Origin: Lactobacillus laiwuensis
Lineage (GTDB): Bacteria > Bacillota > Bacilli > Lactobacillales > Lactobacillaceae
Length of the DNA: 64,000 bases
Direction of reading: 5' to 3'
Assembly (NCBI RefSeq): GCF_019972835.1
Contig: NZ_BPPB01000007.1
Location: forward strand, 1 to 64,000
Shown here: piece by piece, positions 45,264-52,856 of the stretch
How positions within the stretch are numbered: position 1 is the stretch's first letter
How the letters are laid out: every line of letters begins with the position of its first letter
The notes under the pieces: model-generated
What the model was told of the DNA's origin: nothing
The model's database searches: none
Seen by the model: the letters and a program-made list of their open reading frames with translations, nothing else
Made by a program: the position numbers and the translations under genes

Positions 45264-45329
45264 ATGACTCAATTTAGTCAAAAAGAAAATCAACTAAATA
45301 ATCGTTATTATCTTAGCTACTATAGATAA
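45264..45329 (+). CDS. Leader peptide 1 (tyrosine-rich, 21 aa)
   Basis: ATG to TAA, 21 codons, with GGAGG (45251-45255) 8 nt upstream. The peptide ends QLNNRYYLSYYR, with four Tyr among the last seven residues and no Trp. The paralogous leader at 46727 has the same length and the same C-terminal pattern, QLNNRYYFSYFR. Conservation of the peptide end, position and RBS indicates a sensing leader that stalls ribosomes at Tyr codons when tRNA-Tyr charging is low. The amino-acid specificity is inferred. Confidence 0.82.
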   Translation: MTQFSQKENQLNNRYYLSYYR

Positions 45330-45505
45330 GAGTTTGGGTTCATCTAGGTGGATTCAAACTAAACACAAGTTTGAATTTATCTATGATGGCTAAGACTCTT
45401 TTAGTTTGGTTAGCCACATAGCTTTCTAAGTGGCTGACCACATTCAATCGTTTTTGGCAATAAAAATTTTTGTGTACCCGCTTAGAAATAAGTGGGTATT
45501 TTTTA
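45330..45505 (+). promoter_or_regulatory. Attenuator 1: alternative hairpins and terminator
   Basis: Segments in order: hairpin A at 45332-45359 (loop CTAG); GTTTGAATT (45369-45377), which competes for the 3' arm GATTCAAAC; TGGCTAA/TTAGCCA (45387-45393 with 45410-45416); AGCCAC/GTGGCT (45412-45417 with 45430-45435), exclusive with the previous pair. TTTCTAAGTGG (45423-45433) is complementary, with one G-U, to CCGCTTAGAAA (45478-45488), the 5' arm of the terminator TACCCGCTT/AAGTGGGTA followed by T6 (45475-45504). The relay lets ribosome position decide between antiterminator and terminator. Confidence 0.8.
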
Positions 45506-45517
45506 TGGAGGCAGAAA

Positions 45518-46486
45518 ATGCATTTTAAGAAATTGATCACAGGAATTAGTATTGTCGGATTAATGGCACTGGGAGGGTGCAGCAGCAAAAAAGCTAGCAA
45601 GTCGCCTGATGTTAAACATGTTGGTGTCTTACAAGTAGTGCAGCACCCTTCTTTAGATAAGGCATACAAAGGTTTTAAAAAGGGACTAAAAGAAAGTGGT
45701 TTTGTTGAGGGTAAAAATCTTAAAATTGACTACCAGAATGCGCAAAACAATCAAGACAATCTGAAAAGTATGAGTGAAAAACTGGTTAATGAAAAATCAG
45801 ATTTGATTTTGGGCATTGCCACTCCAGCTGCACAGAGCGTTGCCAATGCGACCCAAAAAATACCAACTGTTGTTACTGCTGTAACTGACTTGAAAGCGGC
45901 TAAGTTAGTTGATTCAGATGCTAAACCTGGCAGAAACATTACAGGAACAACAGACATGGTTTCAATTAAACGCCAGATCAAACTGCTCCTGTCAATTGTT
46001 CCGAAGGCTAAAACTATCGGTATCATGTACAACGCTGGTGAATCGAATTCCAAAATTCAAGCTGACTTAGCAACAGCTGCACTGAAAAAAGCGGGAGTGA
46101 AAGTTTTAATTAAAACGGCAAATACGACTAACGATGTCCAGCAAGTAACTGAAACGCTTGCGTCTAAAGTTGACGGTATTTTCGTTCCTACCGATAATAC
46201 TTTCGATTCAGCTGCTTCTGTAGTTGGAAAAGTAGTCAAAGAAAAGAAAGTTCCCCTGGTAGCAAGTTCCGTTGATCAAGTTAGAACAGGTGGTTTGGCC
46301 TCAATCGGAATTGATTACGAACTATTAGGAGAACAAACTGGCAAAATGGCTGCAAAAATCTTATCTGGAAAAGCTAAGCCAGCTAACATGCCGGTTGAAA
46401 AAGCACATGATATGAAATTAGTTGTTAATAAGAGCATGGCAAAAGCACTGGGAATTGATCCTAAATCAATCAAAGCACCTAAATAA
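45518..46486 (+). CDS. TrpX-type ABC transporter substrate-binding lipoprotein (copy 1)
   Basis: A 322-residue lipoprotein of the COG2984 (TrpX/YtfQ-like) periplasmic-binding fold. Signal peptide with lipobox LGGC. I chose the ATG at 45518, behind GGAGG and followed by MHFKKLITGIS; an in-frame ATG at 45470 lies within the attenuator terminator and is rejected. It is very similar to copy 2 (for example KHVGVLQVVQHPSLD, NEKSDLILGIATPAAQSVAN). Family members bind tryptophan or other aromatic amino acids in streptococci. The tyrosine-rich leader suggests a Tyr/aromatic ligand here. Expressed alone, followed by its own terminator. Confidence 0.9.
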   Translation: MHFKKLITGISIVGLMALGGCSSKKASKSPDVKHVGVLQVVQHPSLDKAYKGFKKGLKESGFVEGKNLKIDYQNAQNNQDNLKSMSEKLVNEKSDLILGIATPAAQSVANATQKIPTVVTAVTDLKAAKLVDSDAKPGRNITGTTDMVSIKRQIKLLLSIVPKAKTIGIMYNAGESNSKIQADLATAALKKAGVKVLIKTANTTNDVQQVTETLASKVDGIFVPTDNTFDSAASVVGKVVKEKKVPLVASSVDQVRTGGLASIGIDYELLGEQTGKMAAKILSGKAKPANMPVEKAHDMKLVVNKSMAKALGIDPKSIKAPK

Positions 46487-46500
46487 TTTTAAGTTGATAT

Positions 46501-46575
46501 AAAAAGGCCGCTAAACATTGAAACAAATAACGTAAGCGAGAAACTTTGTTACTTATTCAACTGGGTGGCCTTTTT
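46501..46575 (+). terminator. Terminator of binding-protein copy 1
   Basis: AAAAAGGCC (46501-46509) pairs with GGCCTTTTT (46567-46575) across a structured interior. It isolates copy 1 from the downstream operon. Confidence 0.8.
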
Positions 46576-46668
46576 ATTTAGCAATAATAATTAGAACGAA
46601 TTTTTATTGAGACTCTGCTTTAAACAAGCATAAAGATTATTATTTCTGCAATCAAATTTTATTATTTC

Positions 46669-46697
46669 TTGACTTTTTCTTCTTTATTTTTTATAAT
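46669..46697 (+). promoter_or_regulatory. Promoter of TrpX-type leader 2
   Basis: TTGACT (46669-46674) and TATAAT (46692-46697) with a 17-bp spacer, the same geometry as leader 1. Confidence 0.9.
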
Positions 46698-46726
46698 CTT
46701 TTCATTAAGGTTGGAGGTAAAGTTTT

Positions 46727-46792
46727 ATGAAATATAATTTAACACGAGTCTCACAACTGAATAACCGTTATTACTTTAGCTATTTTAGATAA
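46727..46792 (+). CDS. Leader peptide 2 (tyrosine/phenylalanine-rich, 21 aa)
   Basis: ATG to TAA, 21 codons, behind TTGGAGGTAA. It starts MKYNLTRVS and ends QLNNRYYFSYFR. It shares its end with leader peptide 1 while the first nine residues differ, the pattern expected when only the C-terminal codons matter. Tyr-to-Phe swaps at two positions between the copies suggest the sensor may respond to Tyr and tolerate or also sense Phe. Confidence 0.82.
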   Translation: MKYNLTRVSQLNNRYYFSYFR

Positions 46793-46961
46793 GGTTTGGG
46801 TTCATCTAGATGAATTCAAACCAGACTCAAGTTTTGAATTTATCTATGATGGCTAAAGTCCTTTAATTGCGGTTAGCCACATAGCTTCTAAGTGGCTAAT
46901 CACAAATGATTATTACTAATAATTCTTGTATATCCACTTAGAAATAAGTGGATATTTTTTT
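46793..46961 (+). promoter_or_regulatory. Attenuator 2: alternative hairpins and terminator
   Basis: Same layout as attenuator 1. Hairpin A (46793-46822, 13 bp, loop CTAG) has an ATGA arm where copy 1 has GTGG, both pairing with TCAT. GTTTTGAATT (46831-46840) competes for AATTCAAAC. TGGCTAA/TTAGCCA (46850-46856 with 46873-46879) excludes TTAGCCAC/GTGGCTAA (46873-46880 with 46892-46899). TTCTAAGTGG (46886-46895) is a perfect 10-nt complement of CCACTTAGAA (46934-46943), the terminator 5' arm. Terminator ATATCCACTT/AAGTGGATAT with a T run at 46930-46961. Confidence 0.82.
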
Positions 46962-46990
46962 ACGGTCAGCAGAATTACGGAGGAAGAAAA

Positions 46991-47959
46991 ATGCGAATCA
47001 AGAAATTAGTTATGGGAATGGCCTTAACCGGTTTGTTACTACTAAGTGGTTGCAATAACAAAAAATCAGGCAGTACAGCAACTGTCAAACATGTGGGTAT
47101 ACTGCAAGTAGTACAACATCCCTCTTTAGATGAAGCCAACAAGGGCTTTAAAGAAGGTCTAAAAGAAGAAGGCTACACTGAAGGGAAAAATTTGAAAATT
47201 GATTACCAAAATGCCCAAAATAGCCAAGACAATCTGAAAAGTATGAGTGAAAAACTAGTCAACGAAAAATCAGATTTAATTTTGGGAATTGCCACCCCAG
47301 CAGCGCAAAGTGTTGCTAATGCGACCCAAGATATTCCGATTGTGGTCACTGCTGTGACTGATCTGAAAGCTGCCAAACTAGTTAATTCTGATGCAAAACC
47401 TGGTAGAAATGTCACAGGAACTACTGATATGGTTTCAATCGATAAACAAATCAAATTACTTTTATCAATTGTGCCTAAGGCGAAAACAATTGGCATTATG
47501 TACAATGCGGGCGAAGCCAATTCTAAAATTCAAGCTGATCTAGCCATCAAGGCACTGAAAAAATCTGGCGTTAAAGTTTTAGTTAAAACAGCTAATACCA
47601 CTAACGACGTTCAACAAGTAACAGAAACCTTAGCTGGTAAAGTACAAGGAATTTACGTACCCACAGACAACACATTTGCTTCTGCTTCTTCAATTATTGG
47701 TAAGGTTGTTAAGGAAAAGAAGATCCCACTGGTAGCAGGTTCAACTGACCAGGTTAAAACTGGCGGCTTGGCTTCTATTGGAATAGATTATGAGGCACTC
47801 GGTAAACAAACCGGTAAAATGGCTGCCAAAATTTTAGACGGTAAAGCTAAACCTAAAGATATGCCAGTTGAAAGGGCAACTGATTTGAAATTGGTAGTTA
47901 ACAAGAAAATGGCAAAGGCACTTGGAATTGATCCTGCTTCAATTAAAGCACCTAAGTAA
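46991..47959 (+). CDS. TrpX-type ABC transporter substrate-binding lipoprotein (copy 2)
   Basis: A 322-residue lipoprotein with lipobox LLSGC and the same fold and core sequence as copy 1. GGAGG precedes the ATG. First gene of a three-gene operon with the permease (30 bp later) and ATPase. It sits behind leader 2, so the whole importer is predicted to be attenuated when the sensed amino acid is abundant. Probable ligand an aromatic amino acid; not proven. Confidence 0.92.
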   Translation: MRIKKLVMGMALTGLLLLSGCNNKKSGSTATVKHVGILQVVQHPSLDEANKGFKEGLKEEGYTEGKNLKIDYQNAQNSQDNLKSMSEKLVNEKSDLILGIATPAAQSVANATQDIPIVVTAVTDLKAAKLVNSDAKPGRNVTGTTDMVSIDKQIKLLLSIVPKAKTIGIMYNAGEANSKIQADLAIKALKKSGVKVLVKTANTTNDVQQVTETLAGKVQGIYVPTDNTFASASSIIGKVVKEKKIPLVAGSTDQVKTGGLASIGIDYEALGKQTGKMAAKILDGKAKPKDMPVERATDLKLVVNKKMAKALGIDPASIKAPK

Positions 47960-47989
47960 ATTAAAGAAAGGCAGCGTGAAATAAAAGTT

Positions 47990-48907
47990 ATGTTAAATAC
48001 ATTTTGGGAGTTGTTACTTTCGTCTACTTCACAAGGACTACTTTGGTCCCTAATGGCGATCGGTGTTTATTTAACTTTTCGAATATTAGATCTAGCCGAC
48101 ATGACGGCTGAAGGCAGCTTTCCCTTAGGGGGAGCTGTTGCGACGATGTGCATTATTAAAGGCATTAATCCGATATTGGCAACAATTGCCGCATTTATTG
48201 GCGGTTTGATTGCTGGCTTAGTTACTGGTATTTTGAACACCAAATTGCGTATTCCTTCCTTACTAGCAGGAATTATTACAATGACTGGATTGTACTCCAT
48301 TACTTCCAGAGTAATGCAAAACGCTGCCAACGTTTCATTGCTAGGCAAAAAGACGGTCTTTACAATTGCGCAAAATTGGGGCTTAAGTCGTAACAATGCT
48401 GTAATTGCAATGGGACTAATAGTTGCACTTTTAGTTATTATGTTATTAGTCATTTTCTTTAAAACTGAAATTGGTTTAGCTATGAGAGCTACTGGTGACA
48501 ATCCGCAGATGAGTGCTGCCAACGGCATTAAAACTCAAGGAATGAAAATTTTAGGTTATATGATTTCTAATGGCTGTATTGCCTTGTCAGGTGGACTGTT
48601 AGCACAAAATAACGGCTTTGCCGACCTTAACTCTGGTGTGGGTACTCTTGTTATCGGGCTAGCTTCAATTATTATTGCAGAAGTACTTATTAGGAATTTG
48701 TCAATTGGTGGTCGTTTACTTACTTTAGTAGTAGGTGCCATTATTTATAGATTGATTTTAGCTTTAGTATTCCAAATGAATGTCGAACCGTCTGATGCAA
48801 AATTAGCTTCAGCTTTAGTTTTAGTTGTGTGCTTAACCTTGCCAAATTTCCATTTACCACGCAATCTTAAAGGAGGAAAGCAAAATGCCAGAAGTACTAA
48901 AGATTAA
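47990..48907 (+). CDS. TrpY-type ABC transporter permease
   Basis: A 305-residue integral membrane protein with about eight TM helices, of the branched-chain amino-acid/COG4120 permease family (YLTFRILDLADMTAEGSFPLGG near the start; GLAMRATGDNPQMSAANGI in a cytoplasmic loop). It homodimerises to form the pore. It overlaps the ATPase start by 23 nt. Confidence 0.93.
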   Translation: MLNTFWELLLSSTSQGLLWSLMAIGVYLTFRILDLADMTAEGSFPLGGAVATMCIIKGINPILATIAAFIGGLIAGLVTGILNTKLRIPSLLAGIITMTGLYSITSRVMQNAANVSLLGKKTVFTIAQNWGLSRNNAVIAMGLIVALLVIMLLVIFFKTEIGLAMRATGDNPQMSAANGIKTQGMKILGYMISNGCIALSGGLLAQNNGFADLNSGVGTLVIGLASIIIAEVLIRNLSIGGRLLTLVVGAIIYRLILALVFQMNVEPSDAKLASALVLVVCLTLPNFHLPRNLKGGKQNARSTKD

Positions 48908-49688
48908 AAATTTACATCAAACTTTTGAACAAGGAACTGTTAATGAAAACCGTGTTTTACGCGGAATTGACCTTAGTTTAGAAGCCGGAGATTTCGTGAC
49001 TATCATTGGTAGTAATGGTGCTGGTAAGTCTACCCTGCTCAATAGTATTGCCGGAACGTTACCTATTCAAGAAGGACAAATTATTCTAAAAGGTACCGAT
49101 ATTACAAAACTGCCTATTACTAAAAGAGCAAAAAATATTAGTCGCGTTTTTCAAGATCCTAAAATGGGAACAGCAGTCAGACTAACTGTCGAAGAAAATT
49201 TGGCTTTAGCTATGAAGCGCGGACAGCGCCGGGGCTTTCGTCCTGGTGTTAAAAGTCAGGACAGAAAATTTTTCAAAAAGCAGCTTGCTCAACTTAATTT
49301 GAATTTAGAAAACCGTTTAGAAACTGAAATTGGTTTACTTTCAGGTGGTCAAAGACAAGCTATTACCCTTTTGATGGCAACGCTGCAACGGCCAGACTTG
49401 ATTCTACTGGATGAACATACTGCGGCTCTTGATCCACAAACTTCAATAACAGTCATGCAATTAACTGAAAAGTTGATATCTGAACAGCATTTAACAGCTT
49501 TTATGGTTACCCACAACATGGAAGATGCTATACGATACGGTAATCGATTGATTATGTTGCATCAAGGTCGTGTGGCAATTGATTTGGCCGGTGAAGATAA
49601 ACAAAACTTGACGGTGCCTAAACTGATGGAGCTATTCCAAAAGCACGTTGGTTCGGGGCTTGAAGATGATGCTATTTTACTGGCTTAA
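48885..49688 (+). CDS. TrpZ-type ABC transporter ATPase
   Basis: A 267-residue cytoplasmic ATPase. Walker A GSNGAGKST, signature LSGGQRQAITLLMA, Walker B LILLDEHTAALDP (His in place of the common Pro, as in this family) and H-loop VTHNMEDA. AAAGGAGGAAAG precedes the ATG, inside the permease gene. Last gene of the operon. Confidence 0.93.
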   Translation: MPEVLKIKNLHQTFEQGTVNENRVLRGIDLSLEAGDFVTIIGSNGAGKSTLLNSIAGTLPIQEGQIILKGTDITKLPITKRAKNISRVFQDPKMGTAVRLTVEENLALAMKRGQRRGFRPGVKSQDRKFFKKQLAQLNLNLENRLETEIGLLSGGQRQAITLLMATLQRPDLILLDEHTAALDPQTSITVMQLTEKLISEQHLTAFMVTHNMEDAIRYGNRLIMLHQGRVAIDLAGEDKQNLTVPKLMELFQKHVGSGLEDDAILLA

Positions 49689-49695
49689 AACAGAA

Positions 49696-49723
49696 AAACA
49701 ATCTGAATTTCAGATTGTTTTTT
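49696..49723. terminator. Terminator of the aromatic-type importer operon
   Basis: AAACAATCTGA-ATT-TCAGATTGTTT followed by TTT. Symmetric, so it can also stop the convergent TetR gene. Confidence 0.92.
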
Positions 49724-49741
49724 ATTTTTCTTAGATAGATC

Positions 49742-50242
49742 TTAATATTTATTACTACTATTCTGCAAGCAATTTTGATGTGCCTCAATTACTTTAACAA
49801 CGTTATCTATTGGTTCTGAACAATTATTTTTTAGCCACTCTGTAATTATAGCCACTATACCATTGCGAAAAAATACTTCATCATAATGATTTTTTTCTTC
49901 ATGACTATCTATAAACTTTTCAGCAACACCATCTTGTAAATTTAGTTTAAAAAATAAACGATACAAATCTCGGTTGTCTTTAACATGTTGCAATAATTTT
50001 GAAAAACATGGTTTTTTAGAATTATTTTGCGTTAGTGCGTATTCATCAACAAAATATTTTCTTAATTTGTCTGCCATATCATAAATATCTGTGTAATTAT
50101 CATAAAAAGTTGACCTGTTAATATGTGCCTTTTGACAAATTTCAGTGACTTTTAAATTTTCTAAGTTACTATTCTTTAAAAGTTCAACTACGGCATTTTG
50201 AATTTTTTTACGTGATACAGTGCGATTTCTTTTTTTATTCAT
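49742..50242 (-). CDS. TetR/AcrR family regulator (DHA2-linked)
   Basis: A 166-residue regulator. The N-terminal HTH is VTEICQKAHINRSTFYDNYTDIYDM; the short C-terminal domain is of the TetR_C-type often found with drug exporters. It lies 32 bp downstream of the MFS exporter on the same strand, so the pair is probably an autoregulated operon. Confidence 0.9.
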   Translation of the reverse strand: MNKKRNRTVSRKKIQNAVVELLKNSNLENLKVTEICQKAHINRSTFYDNYTDIYDMADKLRKYFVDEYALTQNNSKKPCFSKLLQHVKDNRDLYRLFFKLNLQDGVAEKFIDSHEEKNHYDEVFFRNGIVAIITEWLKNNCSEPIDNVVKVIEAHQNCLQNSSNKY

Positions 50243-50274
50243 AGAAATGATTATGACATATAAAAATATTTTTG

Positions 50275-51633
50275 TTAAAGCTTTTTTAATTTATATATGC
50301 TAATAAATAATTGAACTAAAGCCAAAAATGTCATCATACCGAATGTGAATTGAATTCCTATATAATTTGCCGTCACCTTGGTATCAATAAAGTGGGTTGC
50401 GCTAGTCATAGCTTCCATAAATAAAGAAGTTCCTATAGCACCGCTTAATGTTCTTAAACAAGTTAGAAGAGCTGTACCATTTGCTGCTTCATTTTTAGGC
50501 AAACTTTGCATTCCCCAAGTTACGATTGGCATCATCAAACAGCCAACCCCTAATAAACGGAGAAGATAAAGAGCTCCTAACAAAATTATTTCTTTTGGAG
50601 AATTGATAAATGTTACTCCCAAACAACTAATTACTAATAACAAGCTTCCTGAAATTGCCAATTTAGTTATTCCAAATCTATCATAAAACATTCCGGTAAA
50701 AGGATTAATTAGAGCCATAGCTAATGATCCGGGCAACATTATAAATGCTGAAATAAGGGCTGATTTTTTCATTACAGTTTGAATTAAAATAGGGTAAATA
50801 GTTGAACTACCCATCATTATTGCATAAAGAAGCATACTGATTAATACAGCCAAACGAAATTTTGAATTCTTAAAAATTCTTAGATTTAGTAATGGTTCAT
50901 CATCTTGTAACTGTCTTTTACAAAAAATAATTATTAATACTGTTCCAATAACCATCAAGATTAAGCTTGTAAATAATCTAGTAGTAATATTGCTTAGTCC
51001 TATCAACATACTGCTCAAGCCACCAGTACTTAATAATAGAGAAAAGTAATCTAGATGATTTTTTGCAACTGGTGAAACATTTTCAACGCTAAAGATTGCT
51101 AAAATTATAATAAACAGTGATGCAACAGCTGAAATAAAGAAAACACTACGCCAACCCCATATTTCAATAAGGAAGCCTGTTAAAGTTGGTGCTATCACAG
51201 GTGCTGCTCCTGATGCCAATCCCAATATCCCCATGACTGTTCCCTGCTTGTTAACCGGATAAAGAATCATAATTACTACTTGAGTTAATGGTAAAATAAT
51301 GCCGCTACCAAAGGCTTGAAATATACGACCTATTAGTATAATAGGAAAATTATTCCCCCAACAACAAAGCAATGTGCCGAAAGCAAATAATAGCATTGAC
51401 GATAAAAATATTTGCCTAGTAGTAAAGTTTTTAATCAAATATGCTGATATAGGAATCATTAAAGCCATAGCTAAACTAAAAGCGCTGGTTAACCATTGGG
51501 CAGTTAGTGCGGTCAATGATAACTCATGCATAATTTGTGGTAAGGCCGTTGTTAAAGAAGTTTGAAGAAACGATGTAACAATTGTTCCAGTCAAAAGAGT
51601 TCCAAAAATTAAATTAGCTTTTTTTCCAGTCAT
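50275..51633 (-). CDS. MFS drug exporter, DHA2 (EmrB/QacA) family
   Basis: About 452 residues with 14 predicted TM helices. Motif A-type loop SAYLIKNFTTRQIFL and motif C GLASGAAPVIAPTLTGFLIE of antiporters are present. The preferred start is the ATG at 51633 (MTGKKANLIFG), 6 nt behind AGAAGAG; a TTG 18 nt upstream is less likely. It exports a toxic or hydrophobic compound by proton antiport and is likely controlled by the following TetR gene. Confidence 0.92.
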   Translation of the reverse strand: MTGKKANLIFGTLLTGTIVTSFLQTSLTTALPQIMHELSLTALTAQWLTSAFSLAMALMIPISAYLIKNFTTRQIFLSSMLLFAFGTLLCCWGNNFPIILIGRIFQAFGSGIILPLTQVVIMILYPVNKQGTVMGILGLASGAAPVIAPTLTGFLIEIWGWRSVFFISAVASLFIIILAIFSVENVSPVAKNHLDYFSLLLSTGGLSSMLIGLSNITTRLFTSLILMVIGTVLIIIFCKRQLQDDEPLLNLRIFKNSKFRLAVLISMLLYAIMMGSSTIYPILIQTVMKKSALISAFIMLPGSLAMALINPFTGMFYDRFGITKLAISGSLLLVISCLGVTFINSPKEIILLGALYLLRLLGVGCLMMPIVTWGMQSLPKNEAANGTALLTCLRTLSGAIGTSLFMEAMTSATHFIDTKVTANYIGIQFTFGMMTFLALVQLFISIYKLKKL

Positions 51634-51808
51634 GAATTTCTCTTCTTTCAATTTAAGTTGTTTTAATTATATTGATGTAGAAAAGATAAACAACCAACAA
51701 TTTATATTGAAATGTTGGGAAAATATAAATAGTAAATCAATTAAAAATTGAAATGGGTATTCTATTATCCATTTAAGAAAAATCTGATAGTCCATTGTAA
51801 AAACAAAA

Positions 51809-51845
51809 CAGCCTGCTAATGATTAAAAATCACCAGCAGGCTTTT
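51809..51845. terminator. Terminator beside the DeoR remnant
   Basis: AGCCTGCT pairs with AGCAGGCT around a 17-nt loop, followed by T5 on plus and a T run on minus. It marks the original 3' end of the deoR-like gene. Confidence 0.75.
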
Positions 51846-52200
51846 TATCTGTTACAACTGCAGAAATCTGACTTAATTTACAATCTCTATAAGGAAAAAT
51901 CAGACCCATTTTATTACTATCTATCAATAAAACTAATTTTTTGCTGCATTCAATTAAAGTATGCTTTATGCTAGACTCGGATTCAACCTTATCAGTAACA
52001 CCGTACTCCAGACTAAATCCTCTACATGACATAAAAGAAATATCAAAAACATGATCACGTAAATTTCTGGCAGTAATCATACTACTAGAATATGTATCAA
52101 TCATACTCCCCCCAATTACATTAATTTTATTTTGTGTATGTAGATTTAAATAGATTGCCGTTTCTAAATTAGTAGTTGAAATGTTTAAGTCGTTAAAAGC
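51823..52200 (-). pseudogene. Truncated DeoR-family regulator (C-terminal sensor domain only)
   Basis: The open frame codes for a DeoR sugar-sensor domain: NLETAIYLNLHTQNKINVIGG, FDISFMSCRGFSLEYGVTD, and CSKKLVLLIDSNKMG. The N-terminal HTH is missing. The frame stays open upstream of the first ATG (52104) to about 52200, where homology ends abruptly at the point where the EIID remnant begins on the other strand. The gene lost its 5' half with the divergent PTS genes. Confidence 0.8.
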
Positions 52201-52706
52201 AGCAAGCTCTTAAAAGACATACTGTTTTTTATAATATCACTCAATATGTGGGAACCTTTTGTCAAGGATTGGTTGCATCAATGGAGAAGCAGGCTTCCCA
52301 ACACGAAGATTATGATGTTTCTTCAATTAGTGCCGTCAAAGCCAGTTTGATGGGACCAATGTCTGGAATTGGTGACACGCTATTTTGGGGTATTTTAAGA
52401 GTTATTGCTGCCGGAGTCGCAATGACATTTGGAATGCAAGGCAATGTTTTAGCACCCTTCGTCTTCCTGTTGATCTACAACATCCCTGCTCAATGGTGTC
52501 ACTGGGAAATGACTAAACTAGGATTTACAGTAGGTTCTGAATATATCACTGAAATGTATTCATCTGGTTTATTAACAATTTTCACAAAAGCAGCCAGAAC
52601 TTTAGGTTGCTACTGGTTGATAGCAAAGAAGCACGTCAACTTTACAATTGTCATCTTGGGCTTAATTGTCTTTTGCATTTTGATAAGTGCATTAGGCATT
52701 GCTTAA
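52200..52706 (+). pseudogene. Truncated mannose-class PTS EIID component
   Basis: EIID sequence starts at ALKRHTVFYNITQYVGTF (from ~52206) without a start codon and continues through GLVASMEKQASQHEDYDVSS and MGPMSGIGDTLFWG. Near 52592 it jumps from LLTIFTKAA directly to TLGCYWLIAKKHVN, which in intact EIIDs lies about 80 residues further on. It therefore lacks its N-terminus and an internal block. The upstream EIIAB and EIIC genes are gone. Non-functional. Confidence 0.85.
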
Positions 52707-52717
52707 GGCTAGAAGAA

Positions 52718-52849
52718 TTAATTAAAAATAGCAAGACTTTCAAAAAAGCCATAATTATTTTCCCCTGCATGTAGCAGTTCAACATCTTGATAATCTTTAG
52801 TATTCATGAAGATGACAACCCTTGAGCAATCATAACCTGCTTTTCTCAC
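52718..52849 (-). pseudogene. Short open remnant downstream of rpiB
   Basis: GTG 52849 to TAA 52718 reads VRKAGYDCSRVVIFMNTKDY and ends ESLAIFN. It has no ribosome-binding site I would trust and directly follows rpiB on the same strand. It looks like the C-terminus of a former operon gene. The family is not recognised. Confidence 0.4.
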
Positions 52850-52856
52850 CTATCCC

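Noticed and set aside
45470-45517. In-frame upstream ATG extending binding-protein copy 1
   Set aside because: It lies inside the attenuator terminator hairpin and the extension is not a signal peptide; the ATG at 45518 has GGAGG and a proper lipoprotein start.
48067-48528. 153-codon minus-strand ORF opposite the TrpY-type permease
   Set aside because: Shadow of the membrane permease; no start signal and no recognisable domain.
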